The notes: generated from the sequence alone by a model not told the origin. Shown: positions 36,392-45,285, numbered from the stretch's first letter. The stretch is 64,000 bases of DNA from an uncultured Draconibacterium sp. (GCF_963677575.1 NZ_OY782038.1:4653501-4717500), one strand, 5' to 3'. Program-made: numbers and translations.

Positions 36392-36399
36392 TATGTTTG
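36392..36399 (+). promoter_or_regulatory. -7 promoter element of the sialate O-acetylesterase gene
   Basis: TATGTTTG is an exact TAnnTTTG match 26 bases before the ATG at 36425. It also shows that the longer frame beginning at 36389 is not the real start. Confidence 0.5.
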
Positions 36400-36424
36400 T
36401 TGTAATTTTTACAATAAGTATACT

Positions 36425-38374
36425 ATGACCTTTAAAATGAAACATCTTACCGGACTTTTAACCCTCCTCATATTATCAATTTCATTACATGCACAAGTAT
36501 CGCTTCCATATGTTTTTAGCGATCACATGATTCTGCAACGTGAAAACCCGATTCCTGTTTGGGGATGGGCAACACCGGGCGAAAATGTAACTATAACCTT
36601 TGTTGATCAGGAAGTATCAACTACCAGTGATGAAGACGGAAGGTGGATGGCATATTTTGCAAAAATGGAAGCAGGCGGTCCTTATGAAATGAAGGTTTAT
36701 GAAGGTGAAAATACCAAAGCAGAAATCGTCTTTAGTGATGTGTTGATTGGAGATGTCTGGTTTGCATCGGGGCAATCGAATATGGAATTGCAGGTACAGC
36801 AGGCTGATGGTGCCGATATGGAAATTTCAACTGCTTATAATGATAAAATCCGCTTATTTAATGTGCCGCACAATAAAAGCATAAAACCACTTAATAATAC
36901 TTTGAAAACCAAATGGAAAGTTTGTGATTCAACCAGCGTTAAAGAAACTTCGGCAGTAGCCTATTATTTTGCTAAAAAGCTGCAGCAAACAACCCATATT
37001 CCCATCGGTATTTTGCAGAGTAGCTGGGGAGGAACACCTGTTGAAGCGTGGACCGGTAGAGAAATGCTGCTTTCGGAGCAGACAATGAGGGATAAAGTTC
37101 TTCAAAACGATTGGGTTACCGAAGATGATTTTATAAAAGACAGCCTCGATGTGGTCGCTTATTGGGATATTATTAATCATCCCCAAAACGGAATGGACAC
37201 GATTATTCCGCAACCGGATTTTAACGATGACGACTGGACAAAAGTGGATATCCCCGGAAATGTTGGTGATTGGGAACCTGAATATTATGAGGGAATGATA
37301 TGGCTGAGAAAAACGATTGAATTAGATGCCCGGTTTGCAGAAAAGGAGCTGTTGTTAAATCTTGGCCATCCGGAAATGAATTATTCACTTTATTTTAACG
37401 GCAACGAAATTTGTAAAAACCAGTGGAATTCAAACCTTAGTCACGAGTATAGAATTCCGGCAGAACTGGTACAAAAAGATAAAAATACAATTTCACTCCG
37501 AATGGCAGCTTTATGGGGAGGGGGAGGACTGAATCCACCGGCCGAAGAAATCTATTTAAGCAATGGAGTTGAAAAAATAAGCCTTACGGGCAAATGGAAT
37601 TACAAAAAAGATTTGGAACCGGCGATTCCTTCGCTTCGTAGTTTCCAAAATTATCCAAGCTATTTGTACAATGCCATGATTAACCCGGTGGTGCCTTATG
37701 GATTGGCAGGTTTTATCTGGTATCAGGGCGAGTCAAACGAATCGGTTGCTTACGATTACCGAACGCTGTTCCCGTTAATGATAAACGATTGGCGCATCAG
37801 GTGGCAGCAAGGTTTTTTGCCGTTTTTGTGGGTGCAATTGCCAAATTACAAGAAAAAAGACACAGAACCTGCCGATGGGAAATGGGCAGTTTTGCGCGAA
37901 TCGCAAACCAAAACTTTGCAACTACCCAATACCGGAATGGCTTGTATCATTGAATTGGGTGAGACAAATAATATTCATCCAACAAATAAAACCGATGTGG
38001 GAAACCGTTTGGCGGCAGTAGCACAAAAGTTGGTTTATAACATGGATGTGCAGGCTTACGGGCCGGTGATGAAAGATTATACGATTGATGGCAATGAAAT
38101 ACGTATTCAGTTCGCTGAAGTTGCAGATGGATTGTCTACCTCGGATGGCGAATCAGTTACCGGTTTTGCAGTGGCTGGCGAAGACCAGAAATTATACTGG
38201 GCCGATGCAAAGATTGTTGGTGATGAAGTAATTGTAAGTACTAAAGAAGTTGAGAAGCCAGTCGCTGTAAGATATGCCTGGGCAAATAACCCGGATTGTA
38301 ACCTGGTAAACAGTCTTGGTTTGCCGGCACTTCCCTTCCGCACCGACAATTGGAAAGTGGTTACTCATAAATAA
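36425..38374 (+). CDS. Sialate O-acetylesterase family exported SGNH esterase
   Basis: 649 residues with a signal peptide (MKHLTGLLTLLILSISLHAQ after four extra residues). The SGNH-type catalytic parts are visible: WFASGQSNMELQ with the nucleophilic Ser, GLAGFIWYQGESN, and the His of NNIHPTNK near the end. A galactose-binding-like beta-sandwich is inserted between them (about residues 260-390). These enzymes remove O-acetyl groups from sialic acids, and many Bacteroidota relatives act on other acetylated sugars, so the substrate is open. No sialidase or sialic acid catabolic gene is nearby. The start could also be the ATG at 36437. Confidence 0.9.
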   Translation: MTFKMKHLTGLLTLLILSISLHAQVSLPYVFSDHMILQRENPIPVWGWATPGENVTITFVDQEVSTTSDEDGRWMAYFAKMEAGGPYEMKVYEGENTKAEIVFSDVLIGDVWFASGQSNMELQVQQADGADMEISTAYNDKIRLFNVPHNKSIKPLNNTLKTKWKVCDSTSVKETSAVAYYFAKKLQQTTHIPIGILQSSWGGTPVEAWTGREMLLSEQTMRDKVLQNDWVTEDDFIKDSLDVVAYWDIINHPQNGMDTIIPQPDFNDDDWTKVDIPGNVGDWEPEYYEGMIWLRKTIELDARFAEKELLLNLGHPEMNYSLYFNGNEICKNQWNSNLSHEYRIPAELVQKDKNTISLRMAALWGGGGLNPPAEEIYLSNGVEKISLTGKWNYKKDLEPAIPSLRSFQNYPSYLYNAMINPVVPYGLAGFIWYQGESNESVAYDYRTLFPLMINDWRIRWQQGFLPFLWVQLPNYKKKDTEPADGKWAVLRESQTKTLQLPNTGMACIIELGETNNIHPTNKTDVGNRLAAVAQKLVYNMDVQAYGPVMKDYTIDGNEIRIQFAEVADGLSTSDGESVTGFAVAGEDQKLYWADAKIVGDEVIVSTKEVEKPVAVRYAWANNPDCNLVNSLGLPALPFRTDNWKVVTHK

Positions 38375-38411
38375 TTGGAGTCGACTTTACATGAATCTAA
38401 TTCATGATTCC

Positions 38412-38419
38412 TATCTTTG
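38412..38419 (+). promoter_or_regulatory. -7 promoter element of the cupin lipoprotein gene
   Basis: TATCTTTG matches TAnnTTTG, 37 bases before the ATG at 38456. Confidence 0.45.
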
Positions 38420-38455
38420 GGTTGGACGTTTAAACCAATTATCTAACTCACAAAT

Positions 38456-38881
38456 ATGATGAAAAGAACTCTAATCATTCTGTCCTTGTTGGCGTTTCTT
38501 ATTTCCTGCATGAATTTGGATTCTGAAACTGAAGAATTGAAGGTTGAAACTTTACTACAAACCACTCAAAGCTGGGATGGAAGCGAACTCCCGGATTATC
38601 CCGAGGGAAAGCCTGAGATTTCCATATTAAAAGTAAGCATTCCTCCACATTCTGAATTGGATTTGCATAAACATGAGGTGATAAATGCAGGGATTCTGCT
38701 TACCGGCGAACTGACTGTGATTACAGAAAACAGAGACACGCTGCAAATGAAAACCGGCGATGTCCTTTCAGAAGTAGTTGGAACCTGGCATTATGGAGTG
38801 AATGAAGGTGACGACACGGCCGAAATAGTAGTGTTTTATGCCGGAGCAGTTGGTACTCCTTTATCTGTTCATGCCGAATAA
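38456..38881 (+). CDS. Small cupin-domain lipoprotein
   Basis: 141 residues with a lipoprotein signal (FLISC, Cys18 or 17 depending on which of two adjacent ATGs is used) and a single cupin barrel. The first cupin motif is PHSELDLHKHEVINAGILLTGELTV, with two His as metal ligands; the second is GDVLSEVVGTWHYGVNEGDD. A binding or enzymatic role for a small molecule at the cell surface is possible. The gene seems to be a single unit. Nothing in the context indicates the substrate. Confidence 0.8.
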   Translation: MMKRTLIILSLLAFLISCMNLDSETEELKVETLLQTTQSWDGSELPDYPEGKPEISILKVSIPPHSELDLHKHEVINAGILLTGELTVITENRDTLQMKTGDVLSEVVGTWHYGVNEGDDTAEIVVFYAGAVGTPLSVHAE

Positions 38882-38933
38882 AAGGAATAAGAGCAGGGAG
38901 TTGAGTCTGTTTTAGACCTGAATTTTGATGTCT

Positions 38934-40271
38934 TTAGAACTCTTTTAGCAAGTTTGCTGATTCGTCCAATCCCCATTCCTCTCTCATGGCAATTCCACGT
39001 TTCTCCAGTTCCGATAAAATAGGCTTATAAATCGATTTCGAAACAGGTATATGAACGCCTTTATCAGTAATCTTGCCATCCAGAATCATCTTAACCGCAA
39101 TTGCTGCCGGTAGGCTAACAGTTCGTGCAATCGATGTATCTTCTTTTGTAGCAAAATCCAACAGGCGCGATTTTACAACTTCTGTGCTTCCATCAGCATT
39201 TCCAACCAAAAATGAGTGTAGCATAATAACCATATCACGTGCACCTTCGGGCAGCATCATTTTTTTGAGCATCAGATCGGCAACCATATCAAAGTTCGAA
39301 CCTTCGTCCATAGCAACCATATAATCGCTGAAAAGTCCCAGCCATTCCATCGCTAAAATTGCAGGGCTGTCGATCGGCAGTCGCAACCGTTCAGCAGCTT
39401 TTTCTTTAATGTTGGCCGGATATACATCCAGCTGGCGTGCCATTATCTTTTTATAGGTCTTTCCGGCAAAACTTTGCTTGTCGTAAGTAACCAGACCAAG
39501 TGTTTTCATGGCATCCATTATTTCACACCAGTCGGGGTAACGAAAAGTTCCGCGGTACATCGTAGCAACATCTTTTAATCCGTAAATATCTATGTAGGCC
39601 AGCGAGTCGCGATTCGGGTAAACCTCCATTTCTCCAACTTCGGAGAAATCAATCTTCAACGGTTTTTTAAAAAGGTCTTCTGTCGGGAGTTCAACAATTT
39701 CGCCATCTTTTAAATATCTTGCACCGTTATTTCCGGCCATAATTACTCCTTTTGGCGACCACGAAAATTTGTATTTAAACGGGTTGTTGGTTTCTTCTGG
39801 TGCTGCCAGCGCGCCGCACAACGAGTAAAATTCCTTAATCGTTCCACCTTTTTCCTTCACCTTGTCGATAATTCGCATGGCAGTCATGTGGTCGAATCCC
39901 GGATCTACACCGATCTCATTCAGAATAATAATTCCGGCTTCTTTAGCTTCCGCATCCAACGCTTTCATCTCGTCCGATACATACGATGTGGTTACCATGT
40001 TTTTTTTGTGTTTAATACACAATTTTGCAACTGTTACGTGGTGTGCATATGGCAGCAGACTCACGGTTAAATCGTGCGATGCAATTAACTGATCCAATTG
40101 AGTAAGATCATCAATAGTCCATTGAAGCGCTTTTCCGTTGGCGCGGTTTCTGATCAATTTTTCGGCTTTTGCAATCGTGCGGCTGGCAATGGTTAAATAT
40201 ATTTGGTTGTCAAGGATATAATCGGCAAGTGGTTTGGCTACCATTCCGGCGCCAAGTAATAGTACTTTCAT
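38934..40271 (-). CDS. Saccharopine dehydrogenase (LYS9-like) 1
   Basis: 445 residues: Rossmann motif VLLLGAGMVAKPLADYI at the N-terminus and the LYS9-type C-terminal domain with NEIGVDPGFDHMTAMRII, KFSWSPKGV, NRDSLAYIDIYGL and YRGTFRYPDWCEIM. The yeast family member converts saccharopine to 2-aminoadipate semialdehyde plus glutamate; it can also run the other way. The gene is divergent from the KamA-like gene, and a near-perfect inverted repeat lies just upstream at 40302-40330. A second gene of the same subfamily closes the cluster at 48551. One of them could carry out the lysine-side (saccharopine-forming) step, as no LYS1-type gene is present. Confidence 0.88.
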   Translation of the reverse strand: MKVLLLGAGMVAKPLADYILDNQIYLTIASRTIAKAEKLIRNRANGKALQWTIDDLTQLDQLIASHDLTVSLLPYAHHVTVAKLCIKHKKNMVTTSYVSDEMKALDAEAKEAGIIILNEIGVDPGFDHMTAMRIIDKVKEKGGTIKEFYSLCGALAAPEETNNPFKYKFSWSPKGVIMAGNNGARYLKDGEIVELPTEDLFKKPLKIDFSEVGEMEVYPNRDSLAYIDIYGLKDVATMYRGTFRYPDWCEIMDAMKTLGLVTYDKQSFAGKTYKKIMARQLDVYPANIKEKAAERLRLPIDSPAILAMEWLGLFSDYMVAMDEGSNFDMVADLMLKKMMLPEGARDMVIMLHSFLVGNADGSTEVVKSRLLDFATKEDTSIARTVSLPAAIAVKMILDGKITDKGVHIPVSKSIYKPILSELEKRGIAMREEWGLDESANLLKEF

Positions 40272-40810
40272 TTTTTCTGTTTTCTGTAAGTTTTCAATTA
40301 TTCAAACGAAATTTTTAAGAATTCGTTCGATAATTTTCACCCTGATTTTTATCTGAATTTATTGTCCTGATCAAAAAAATGGATTTTTAATGGAAGCAAT
40401 AAACTACTTTTTTTCAGCCCCTTAAGTTGGTGAAAAATTATTTAACAAAAGATGATATCTACCATTTTTATAATTTATAGGAAAAATCATGGACTTCTGA
40501 CATAAAATTTCATAAATTGTGCACATGGTACAATCGTATTCATGTCCTGTATTCTTCTATCAAGGCATGCCTGAATGTCTCGATGAAGATTCGGTTTCAC
40601 ATTAGCTGCAACCGCAGCAATTTTTATTCCACAACTCTTATTGACGCTTGTCAATACTCATTTACTGTAAATATTTCTTTCAAATCGGTGTCGATAAGAC
40701 GGATTCGGAATGAAGCGCAACAGCCTTTATACATGGTTCGTATAAAGTTATGTAGTGGCTTTGGAGTGTTTTTATAATTATTCAAAACGTATTTTAATAC
40801 TTAAAACGAA
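40272..40810. promoter_or_regulatory. Long divergent control region between the saccharopine dehydrogenase and KamA-like genes
   Basis: A 539-base spacer without a supported gene; the 86-codon frame at 40517-40777 has Cys- and Ser-rich, non-protein-like composition. It contains two operator-like inverted repeats: TCAAACGAA/TTCGTTCGA at 40302-40330 (one mismatch, 11-base spacer) and TATTGAC-GCTT-GTCAATA at 40639-40656 (perfect). No transcription factor gene is adjacent. This is the only long divergent region of the lysine cluster and the likely place of its regulation. Confidence 0.5.
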
Positions 40811-42364
40811 ATGAACAGTACAAAGGAATCATTAAACGTTGCTGAAATGATGCGTGCTTATGATTTTACGCCCGAAACAATACAAACTATAAATAACGAG
40901 GAACTTTTACCTATAGGATTAATCCGCCGTCTTGAAAAATGTTATCCTCAGTATTCCCAATTTTCAAAGCAAAAGGAACCATTTTTTAAAGGAAAAACAC
41001 ATTACACCGGATTAATTGGTTTTCGCGAGATTTTGCATGTGCTGAAAGGAAATAGAGTAGAACTTGAACACATAAAAGAACGTGAATTTTTCCTGGAAGT
41101 TTACCGTTTTATGGCTACCAAACATATCCTGAATACCATTGATTGGAGCAACTATAAAAATGATCCGAATTATTACCTGGTATTTCCGCAGCCCGATATG
41201 ATTAACAAAGTGGATGTACAAAAGTATCTGGACGCCAAGAGCGATGAAGAACGACGGAAAGTTGTTGAAGCCTACCAGTTAAAAACCAATCCGCACGACG
41301 GTAAACAGAAACTGAATAAACCTTTCTTTTATAACGAAAAGGGGAAAATTGAGATTCTGGAAGGAAGTCAGCACAAATACCCGCCTATAAAACTGATTCT
41401 TGATGCCGGAACTCAAAACTGCTTTGCTTTTTGCACTTACTGTTTCAGGCATGCACAGGTTCGTGGAGATGAGGATATGTTTGTGCAGCGCGACATTAGT
41501 CAGGTGCATAATTACCTGAAAAAGCACAAAGAAGTTACAGACATATTAATTACCGGGGGAGACGCGGGTTACATTTCTTACAAACGATTAAAAGAATACC
41601 TCACTCCAATTCTCGAAGATGAGGAGCTTTTACATATCCGCACGCTACGGATCGGTTCACGTGCTATCACTTTCCATCCTGAGTTTTTGCTCACCGATCA
41701 GTTCAAAGAAATACTGGAACTGCTGAAAACTACTGTTGATAATGGCGTTCAGGTGGTTTGGATGTCGCACACATCAACACCGCGGGAATTGATGAATCCC
41801 GGAGCAATTGCTGCCATTCAGCGCTTGAAAAAATATGGTATTAAAGTGAAGAGCCAAAGTCCGATTATGAACACAATTAGTTTGTATAAGGATGAAAATG
41901 GAAAAGTTGATGTTGATCGTTCGGCACAAAACTGGATCGATTTGGGCAATATAATGGCAATGCTCGGAATCGGTTTCCATTCGATGTACTGCGCACGACC
42001 AACCGGCGAGCATCATCATTTTACGGCTCCACTGGCCGACATCACAAAAGTTTTTAATAAGGTGTATCGTAGTCTGGCGTCAATAAATCGCCCGTCGCGT
42101 TACATCACGATGACTTCCTCTGCCGGAAAAACTTCGCTGATGGGAACAACCGTGATTGATGGTGAAAAAGTATTTGTGCTCAAGTTCAACGAAGCCCGGA
42201 ACATGGAGTGGATGGACCGCGTATATTTTGCAGAGTACGATGAACAGGAAAATACAATAGAAAAGTTAAAGCCATACAAGGCCGACAAATATTTCTACGA
42301 AGATGAACTGGAAGAGATTGAGGGCAGACTGGAAGAGGCATTAAAAAAGGAAGCTCTAAAATGA
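40811..42364 (+). CDS. KamA-family radical SAM 2,3-aminomutase, predicted to act on a dicarboxylic amino acid
   Basis: 517 residues, longer than the 416 of clostridial lysine 2,3-aminomutase because of about 80 extra N-terminal residues. The SAM/4Fe-4S motif is Cys204-x3-Cys208-x2-Cys211, followed by LITGGDAGYIS. The PLP lysine aligns as Lys440 in SSAGKTSL. In lysine 2,3-aminomutase two Asp residues (293 and 330) hold the substrate side-chain amine. By my alignment they are Arg396 (in MYCARPTGEHHHF) and Thr433 here. Glutamate 2,3-aminomutase also lost these Asp residues. With the neighbouring genes, 2-aminoadipate to 3-aminoadipate is the best guess. The C-terminal zinc cysteines of the clostridial enzyme are absent. 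Confidence 0.85.
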   Translation: MNSTKESLNVAEMMRAYDFTPETIQTINNEELLPIGLIRRLEKCYPQYSQFSKQKEPFFKGKTHYTGLIGFREILHVLKGNRVELEHIKEREFFLEVYRFMATKHILNTIDWSNYKNDPNYYLVFPQPDMINKVDVQKYLDAKSDEERRKVVEAYQLKTNPHDGKQKLNKPFFYNEKGKIEILEGSQHKYPPIKLILDAGTQNCFAFCTYCFRHAQVRGDEDMFVQRDISQVHNYLKKHKEVTDILITGGDAGYISYKRLKEYLTPILEDEELLHIRTLRIGSRAITFHPEFLLTDQFKEILELLKTTVDNGVQVVWMSHTSTPRELMNPGAIAAIQRLKKYGIKVKSQSPIMNTISLYKDENGKVDVDRSAQNWIDLGNIMAMLGIGFHSMYCARPTGEHHHFTAPLADITKVFNKVYRSLASINRPSRYITMTSSAGKTSLMGTTVIDGEKVFVLKFNEARNMEWMDRVYFAEYDEQENTIEKLKPYKADKYFYEDELEEIEGRLEEALKKEALK

Positions 42365-42390
42365 AGAGTAAGGTGGTTCGAAGTGTTTGT

Positions 42391-42538
42391 TTTGCACCGT
42401 GCTTTAGCGCGGTGAATCATTGGGGGCATGTCTCAAAGGATTTTTTCGAATTTTATAAATTATTAATTTATAAAATTCGAAAAAATCCTTTGTAATTAAG
42501 ATCATACATTAACTCACCGCGCTAAAGCACGGTGCAAA
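42391..42538. repeat. Nested inverted-repeat intergenic element, copy 2
   Basis: The outer arms are perfect over 25 bp (42391-42415 and 42514-42538), starting TTTGCACCGTGCTTTAGCGC. They enclose a second hairpin with perfect 27-bp arms and a 3-base loop (42435-42491). The outer sequence matches copy 1 at 11599-11743, while the inner hairpin differs apart from an AGGATTTTTT stretch. It lies between the KamA-like gene and pcaI and could reduce read-through. Confidence 0.85.
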
Positions 42539-42569
42539 AAATATTGTAGTAAGAAAAAAATGAAGCAAA

Positions 42570-43292
42570 ATGATTAACAAGATCGTGAATTCGGCAAAAG
42601 AAGCGGTTGCCGGAATTTTCGACGGAGCAACCGTAATGATCAGTGGTTTTGGTGAAGCCGGCAGCCCGGTGGAATTAATTCACGCATTGGTCGATCAGGG
42701 AGCAAAAGACCTGACCGTAGTGAGTAACAACGCCGGAAGCGGACATGTTGGGTTGGCTGCACTTATCGAAAACCGGCAGGTGAAAAAGATCCTTTGCTCC
42801 TTCCCACGTACTGCTATTTCAGTTGTTTTTCCCGAGTTGTACCGGGCCGGAGAGATTGAATTGGAACTAGTGCCGCAGGGAACATTAGCCGAACGAATCC
42901 GTGCCGGTGGAGCAGGAGTTCCTGCATTTTATACGCCTACAACCGTAAATACTCCTTTAGCGAAAGGCAAAGAGCAACGCGAGTTTAACGGCAGGCAATA
43001 CGTTATGGAAAAAGCCATTCATGCCGATTTTGCTTTGGTGAAATGTGCCGCCGCTGATAAATACGGCAACCTCGTTTACAACAAAACGGCCCGCAATTTT
43101 GGGCCGGTAATGTGTATGGCTGCCAAAACAACTATCGTGCAGACCAAACAAGTAGTTGAGCTGGGAAGTATCGATCCGGAACAAGTTGTAACACCGGGAA
43201 TTTTTGTTCATCGCGTAGTGGAAATTTCCAGTCCTGCAGATGAATCGAAATTAGTTGCCGAAAATGTAAAATACCATGGAATCAGACAATAA
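42570..43292 (+). CDS. pcaI: 3-oxoadipate CoA-transferase alpha subunit (PcaI-like)
   Basis: 240 residues of CoA-transferase family I subunit A. From memory the sequence resembles PcaI more than AtoD or ScoA: MINKIVNSAKEAVAGIFDG, SNNAGSGHVGLAALIENRQVKKILCSFPR, ELVPQGTLAERIRAGGAGV, HADFALVKC and ARNFGPVMCMAAKTTI. With the beta subunit it moves CoA from succinyl-CoA to 3-oxoadipate. No aromatic ring-cleavage genes are nearby, so the 3-oxoadipate is proposed to come from lysine. The stop overlaps the start of pcaJ by 17 bases, so the two subunits are translationally coupled. Confidence 0.88.
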   Translation: MINKIVNSAKEAVAGIFDGATVMISGFGEAGSPVELIHALVDQGAKDLTVVSNNAGSGHVGLAALIENRQVKKILCSFPRTAISVVFPELYRAGEIELELVPQGTLAERIRAGGAGVPAFYTPTTVNTPLAKGKEQREFNGRQYVMEKAIHADFALVKCAAADKYGNLVYNKTARNFGPVMCMAAKTTIVQTKQVVELGSIDPEQVVTPGIFVHRVVEISSPADESKLVAENVKYHGIRQ

Positions 43293-43932
43293 AATAATAG
43301 GTTGGAACACCGGCGAAATGGCACAAAAGGTAGCTATGGATATTCATGATGGTGCGTATGTAAATCTTGGGATTGGCATTCCTGAAATGGTTGCCGGTTT
43401 TATCCCTGAAGGCCGCGAGGTGATCTATCATACCGAAAATGGTTTGCTGGGGATGGGTAAGGTTGCAGAAGTGGGCCATGAAGATCCTGAATTGGTCAAT
43501 GCCGGCAAAAAATATGTCATGGCCATTCCCGGAGCGGCTTATTTTCATCATGCCGATAGTTTTGCGATGATCCGTGGCGGGCACATCGACATTTGTGTGC
43601 TGGGAGCATACCAGGTTTCGGAAGAAGGTGATCTGGCTAACTGGTCTACCGGAAACCCTAACGATATTCCCGCTGTGGGCGGTGCCATGGATTTAGTGGC
43701 CGGCGTGAAAACCATTTTTGTTATTACAAAACACACCACCAAAAACGGCGAATCAAAAATTGTAAAACAATGCACTTATCCTTTAACGGGGAAAAATGTG
43801 GTGAGTCGCATCTATACCAATTATGCAATAATCGATGTCAGAGATAAACAGCTTTTCGTGAGGGAACTGGCTCCCGGAGTAAGTTTTGAGTTTTTACAAA
43901 AACATACCGAAGCAACATTGCTTCAGGATTAA
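43276..43932 (+). CDS. pcaJ: 3-oxoadipate CoA-transferase beta subunit (PcaJ-like)
   Basis: 218 residues. The catalytic glutamate is Glu54 in YHTENGLLGMG, which forms the CoA thioester intermediate. GAYVNLGIGIPEMVA, FHHADSFAMIRGGHIDICVLGAYQVSEEGDLANW and CTYPLTGKNVVSRIYTNYAI follow the PcaJ pattern. It is encoded with pcaI in overlapping frames and followed after 18 bases by the aminotransferase gene, giving a tight three-gene group. Acetoacetate as substrate cannot be excluded by sequence alone, but the adjacent PcaF-like thiolase favours 3-oxoadipate. Confidence 0.88.
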   Translation: MESDNKIIGWNTGEMAQKVAMDIHDGAYVNLGIGIPEMVAGFIPEGREVIYHTENGLLGMGKVAEVGHEDPELVNAGKKYVMAIPGAAYFHHADSFAMIRGGHIDICVLGAYQVSEEGDLANWSTGNPNDIPAVGGAMDLVAGVKTIFVITKHTTKNGESKIVKQCTYPLTGKNVVSRIYTNYAIIDVRDKQLFVRELAPGVSFEFLQKHTEATLLQD

Positions 43933-43950
43933 ATAGGTAAGAACAGAAAG

Positions 43951-45285
43951 ATGGCTAAAAAAGAAAATAGCGAGGAAATTTATAACAAGGCGCGCCAGGT
44001 AATAAGTGGCGGAGTAAGCCGGAATACCGTTTTTCGGATGCCTTATCCGAATTATGCCAACAGTGCTTCGGGCTGTTATATCACCGATATTGACGGCACC
44101 GTGCGCACCGATTTTGCCAATAATATGGCGGCATTAATTCACGGGCATTCCTTTCCGCCAATTGTTGATGCGGTTATTGAACAGCTAAAAAAAGGAACGG
44201 CTTACACGCTTGCTTCCGAAATTGAAGTTGCTTTTGCTACCCACCTGATCGAACGCGTACAAAGTTTTGAACGCATTCGTTTTATGAATTCAGGTACTGA
44301 GGCTGTTATGGCGATGATAAAAGCATCGAGAGCATTTACCGGTCGACCAAAGATTGCAAAAGCTGAAGGTGCTTATCATGGAACTTACGATTTTGCCGAA
44401 GTCAGTCAAATGGCAGATCCGTCGAATTGGGGGAAGGAAGATCGGCCCAGCAGCGTTGCGCTTGCTCACGGAACACCGCCATGTGTAACTAAAGACGTGG
44501 TTATTTACCCGTATAACAACATTGAGCGAACGCTGAATATCCTGGATAAACATGCTGAAGATATTGCCTGTGTAATTGTCGATCCGGTTCCTCACCGGGT
44601 AGGTTTGGTTCCCGGAAACGATGATTTTATAGAAGCGCTTTACAGCTGGACCCGTAAGAACGAGGCTTTACTGGTATTTGATGAGGTGATAACGTTTCGT
44701 GTAAACTATGGTGGAACACAGGAAAATTATAGCGTGAAACCTGACCTAACATCGCTTGGCAAGATAATTGGAGGTGGATTTCCGGTTGGTGCTGTTGCCG
44801 GGAGAGCTGACGTGATGCAGGTTTTTGATCCGCACGAAAAGAATTTGCTGTTGCCTTATTCCGGAACGTTCTCGGCCAACCCGATAACCATGACTGCCGG
44901 TTACCAGGCCATGAAATATTATGATTCGGAAGCTGTAAAGCAGCTAAATCTAATGGCTGATGTGGCGGTTAAGCAGATTCGCGAAGCGATTAAACTTGCA
45001 GATGTTCCGGTTTCGGTTACCGGCGCCGGTTCAATGTTTCGTATGCACCTTCGTCCCGATCCGCCCACAACTTACCGCGAGGCTTATCTGGATAAAGAAG
45101 GCAAAAAGCTGGTTAATGAATTGTTGGATTACATGTATTACAAAGAAAATACTTTGATGATCAATACTTTCTCTTGCATGCTCTCAACGGTAATGACACA
45201 AAAGGAAATTGATCAACTTACAGAAGGATTGCACCGGGCTTTTACTGCATTTAAACCAAGGATTGAAAAACTAAATAATGATTAA
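43951..45285 (+). CDS. Class III PLP aminotransferase (glutamate-1-semialdehyde-aminomutase-like), predicted beta-amino acid type
   Basis: 444 residues. The fold I PLP lysine is Lys271 in SLGKIIGGGFPVGA, and the Asp contacting the pyridine nitrogen is Asp244 in VFDEVITFR. RFMNSGTEAVMAMIKASRAFTGRPKI matches the glutamate-1-semialdehyde aminomutase group. Known beta-phenylalanine aminotransferases belong to this same group, so an enzyme acting on a beta-amino acid is plausible. In this locus the predicted reaction is 3-aminoadipate to 3-oxoadipate. A real HemL is less likely because the gene is tied to pcaIJ with an 18-base gap. Substrate is inferred. Confidence 0.82.
   Translation: MAKKENSEEIYNKARQVISGGVSRNTVFRMPYPNYANSASGCYITDIDGTVRTDFANNMAALIHGHSFPPIVDAVIEQLKKGTAYTLASEIEVAFATHLIERVQSFERIRFMNSGTEAVMAMIKASRAFTGRPKIAKAEGAYHGTYDFAEVSQMADPSNWGKEDRPSSVALAHGTPPCVTKDVVIYPYNNIERTLNILDKHAEDIACVIVDPVPHRVGLVPGNDDFIEALYSWTRKNEALLVFDEVITFRVNYGGTQENYSVKPDLTSLGKIIGGGFPVGAVAGRADVMQVFDPHEKNLLLPYSGTFSANPITMTAGYQAMKYYDSEAVKQLNLMADVAVKQIREAIKLADVPVSVTGAGSMFRMHLRPDPPTTYREAYLDKEGKKLVNELLDYMYYKENTLMINTFSCMLSTVMTQKEIDQLTEGLHRAFTAFKPRIEKLNND

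Noticed and set aside
40517..40777. An 86-codon open frame upstream of the KamA-like gene
   Set aside because: The composition is unlike a real protein, and the region carries operator-like repeats. Treated as non-coding.
42570..43932. Acetoacetate CoA-transferase (AtoDA or ScoAB) for the KamDE-type lysine fermentation
   Set aside because: Sequence details fit PcaI/PcaJ, the thiolase is of PcaF type, and the other fermentation genes (kamDE, kdd, kce, kal) are absent.
43951..45285. Glutamate-1-semialdehyde aminomutase for heme synthesis
   Set aside because: The gene is closely linked to pcaIJ and to lysine-type genes, with no other heme gene nearby. Kept as an alternative only.
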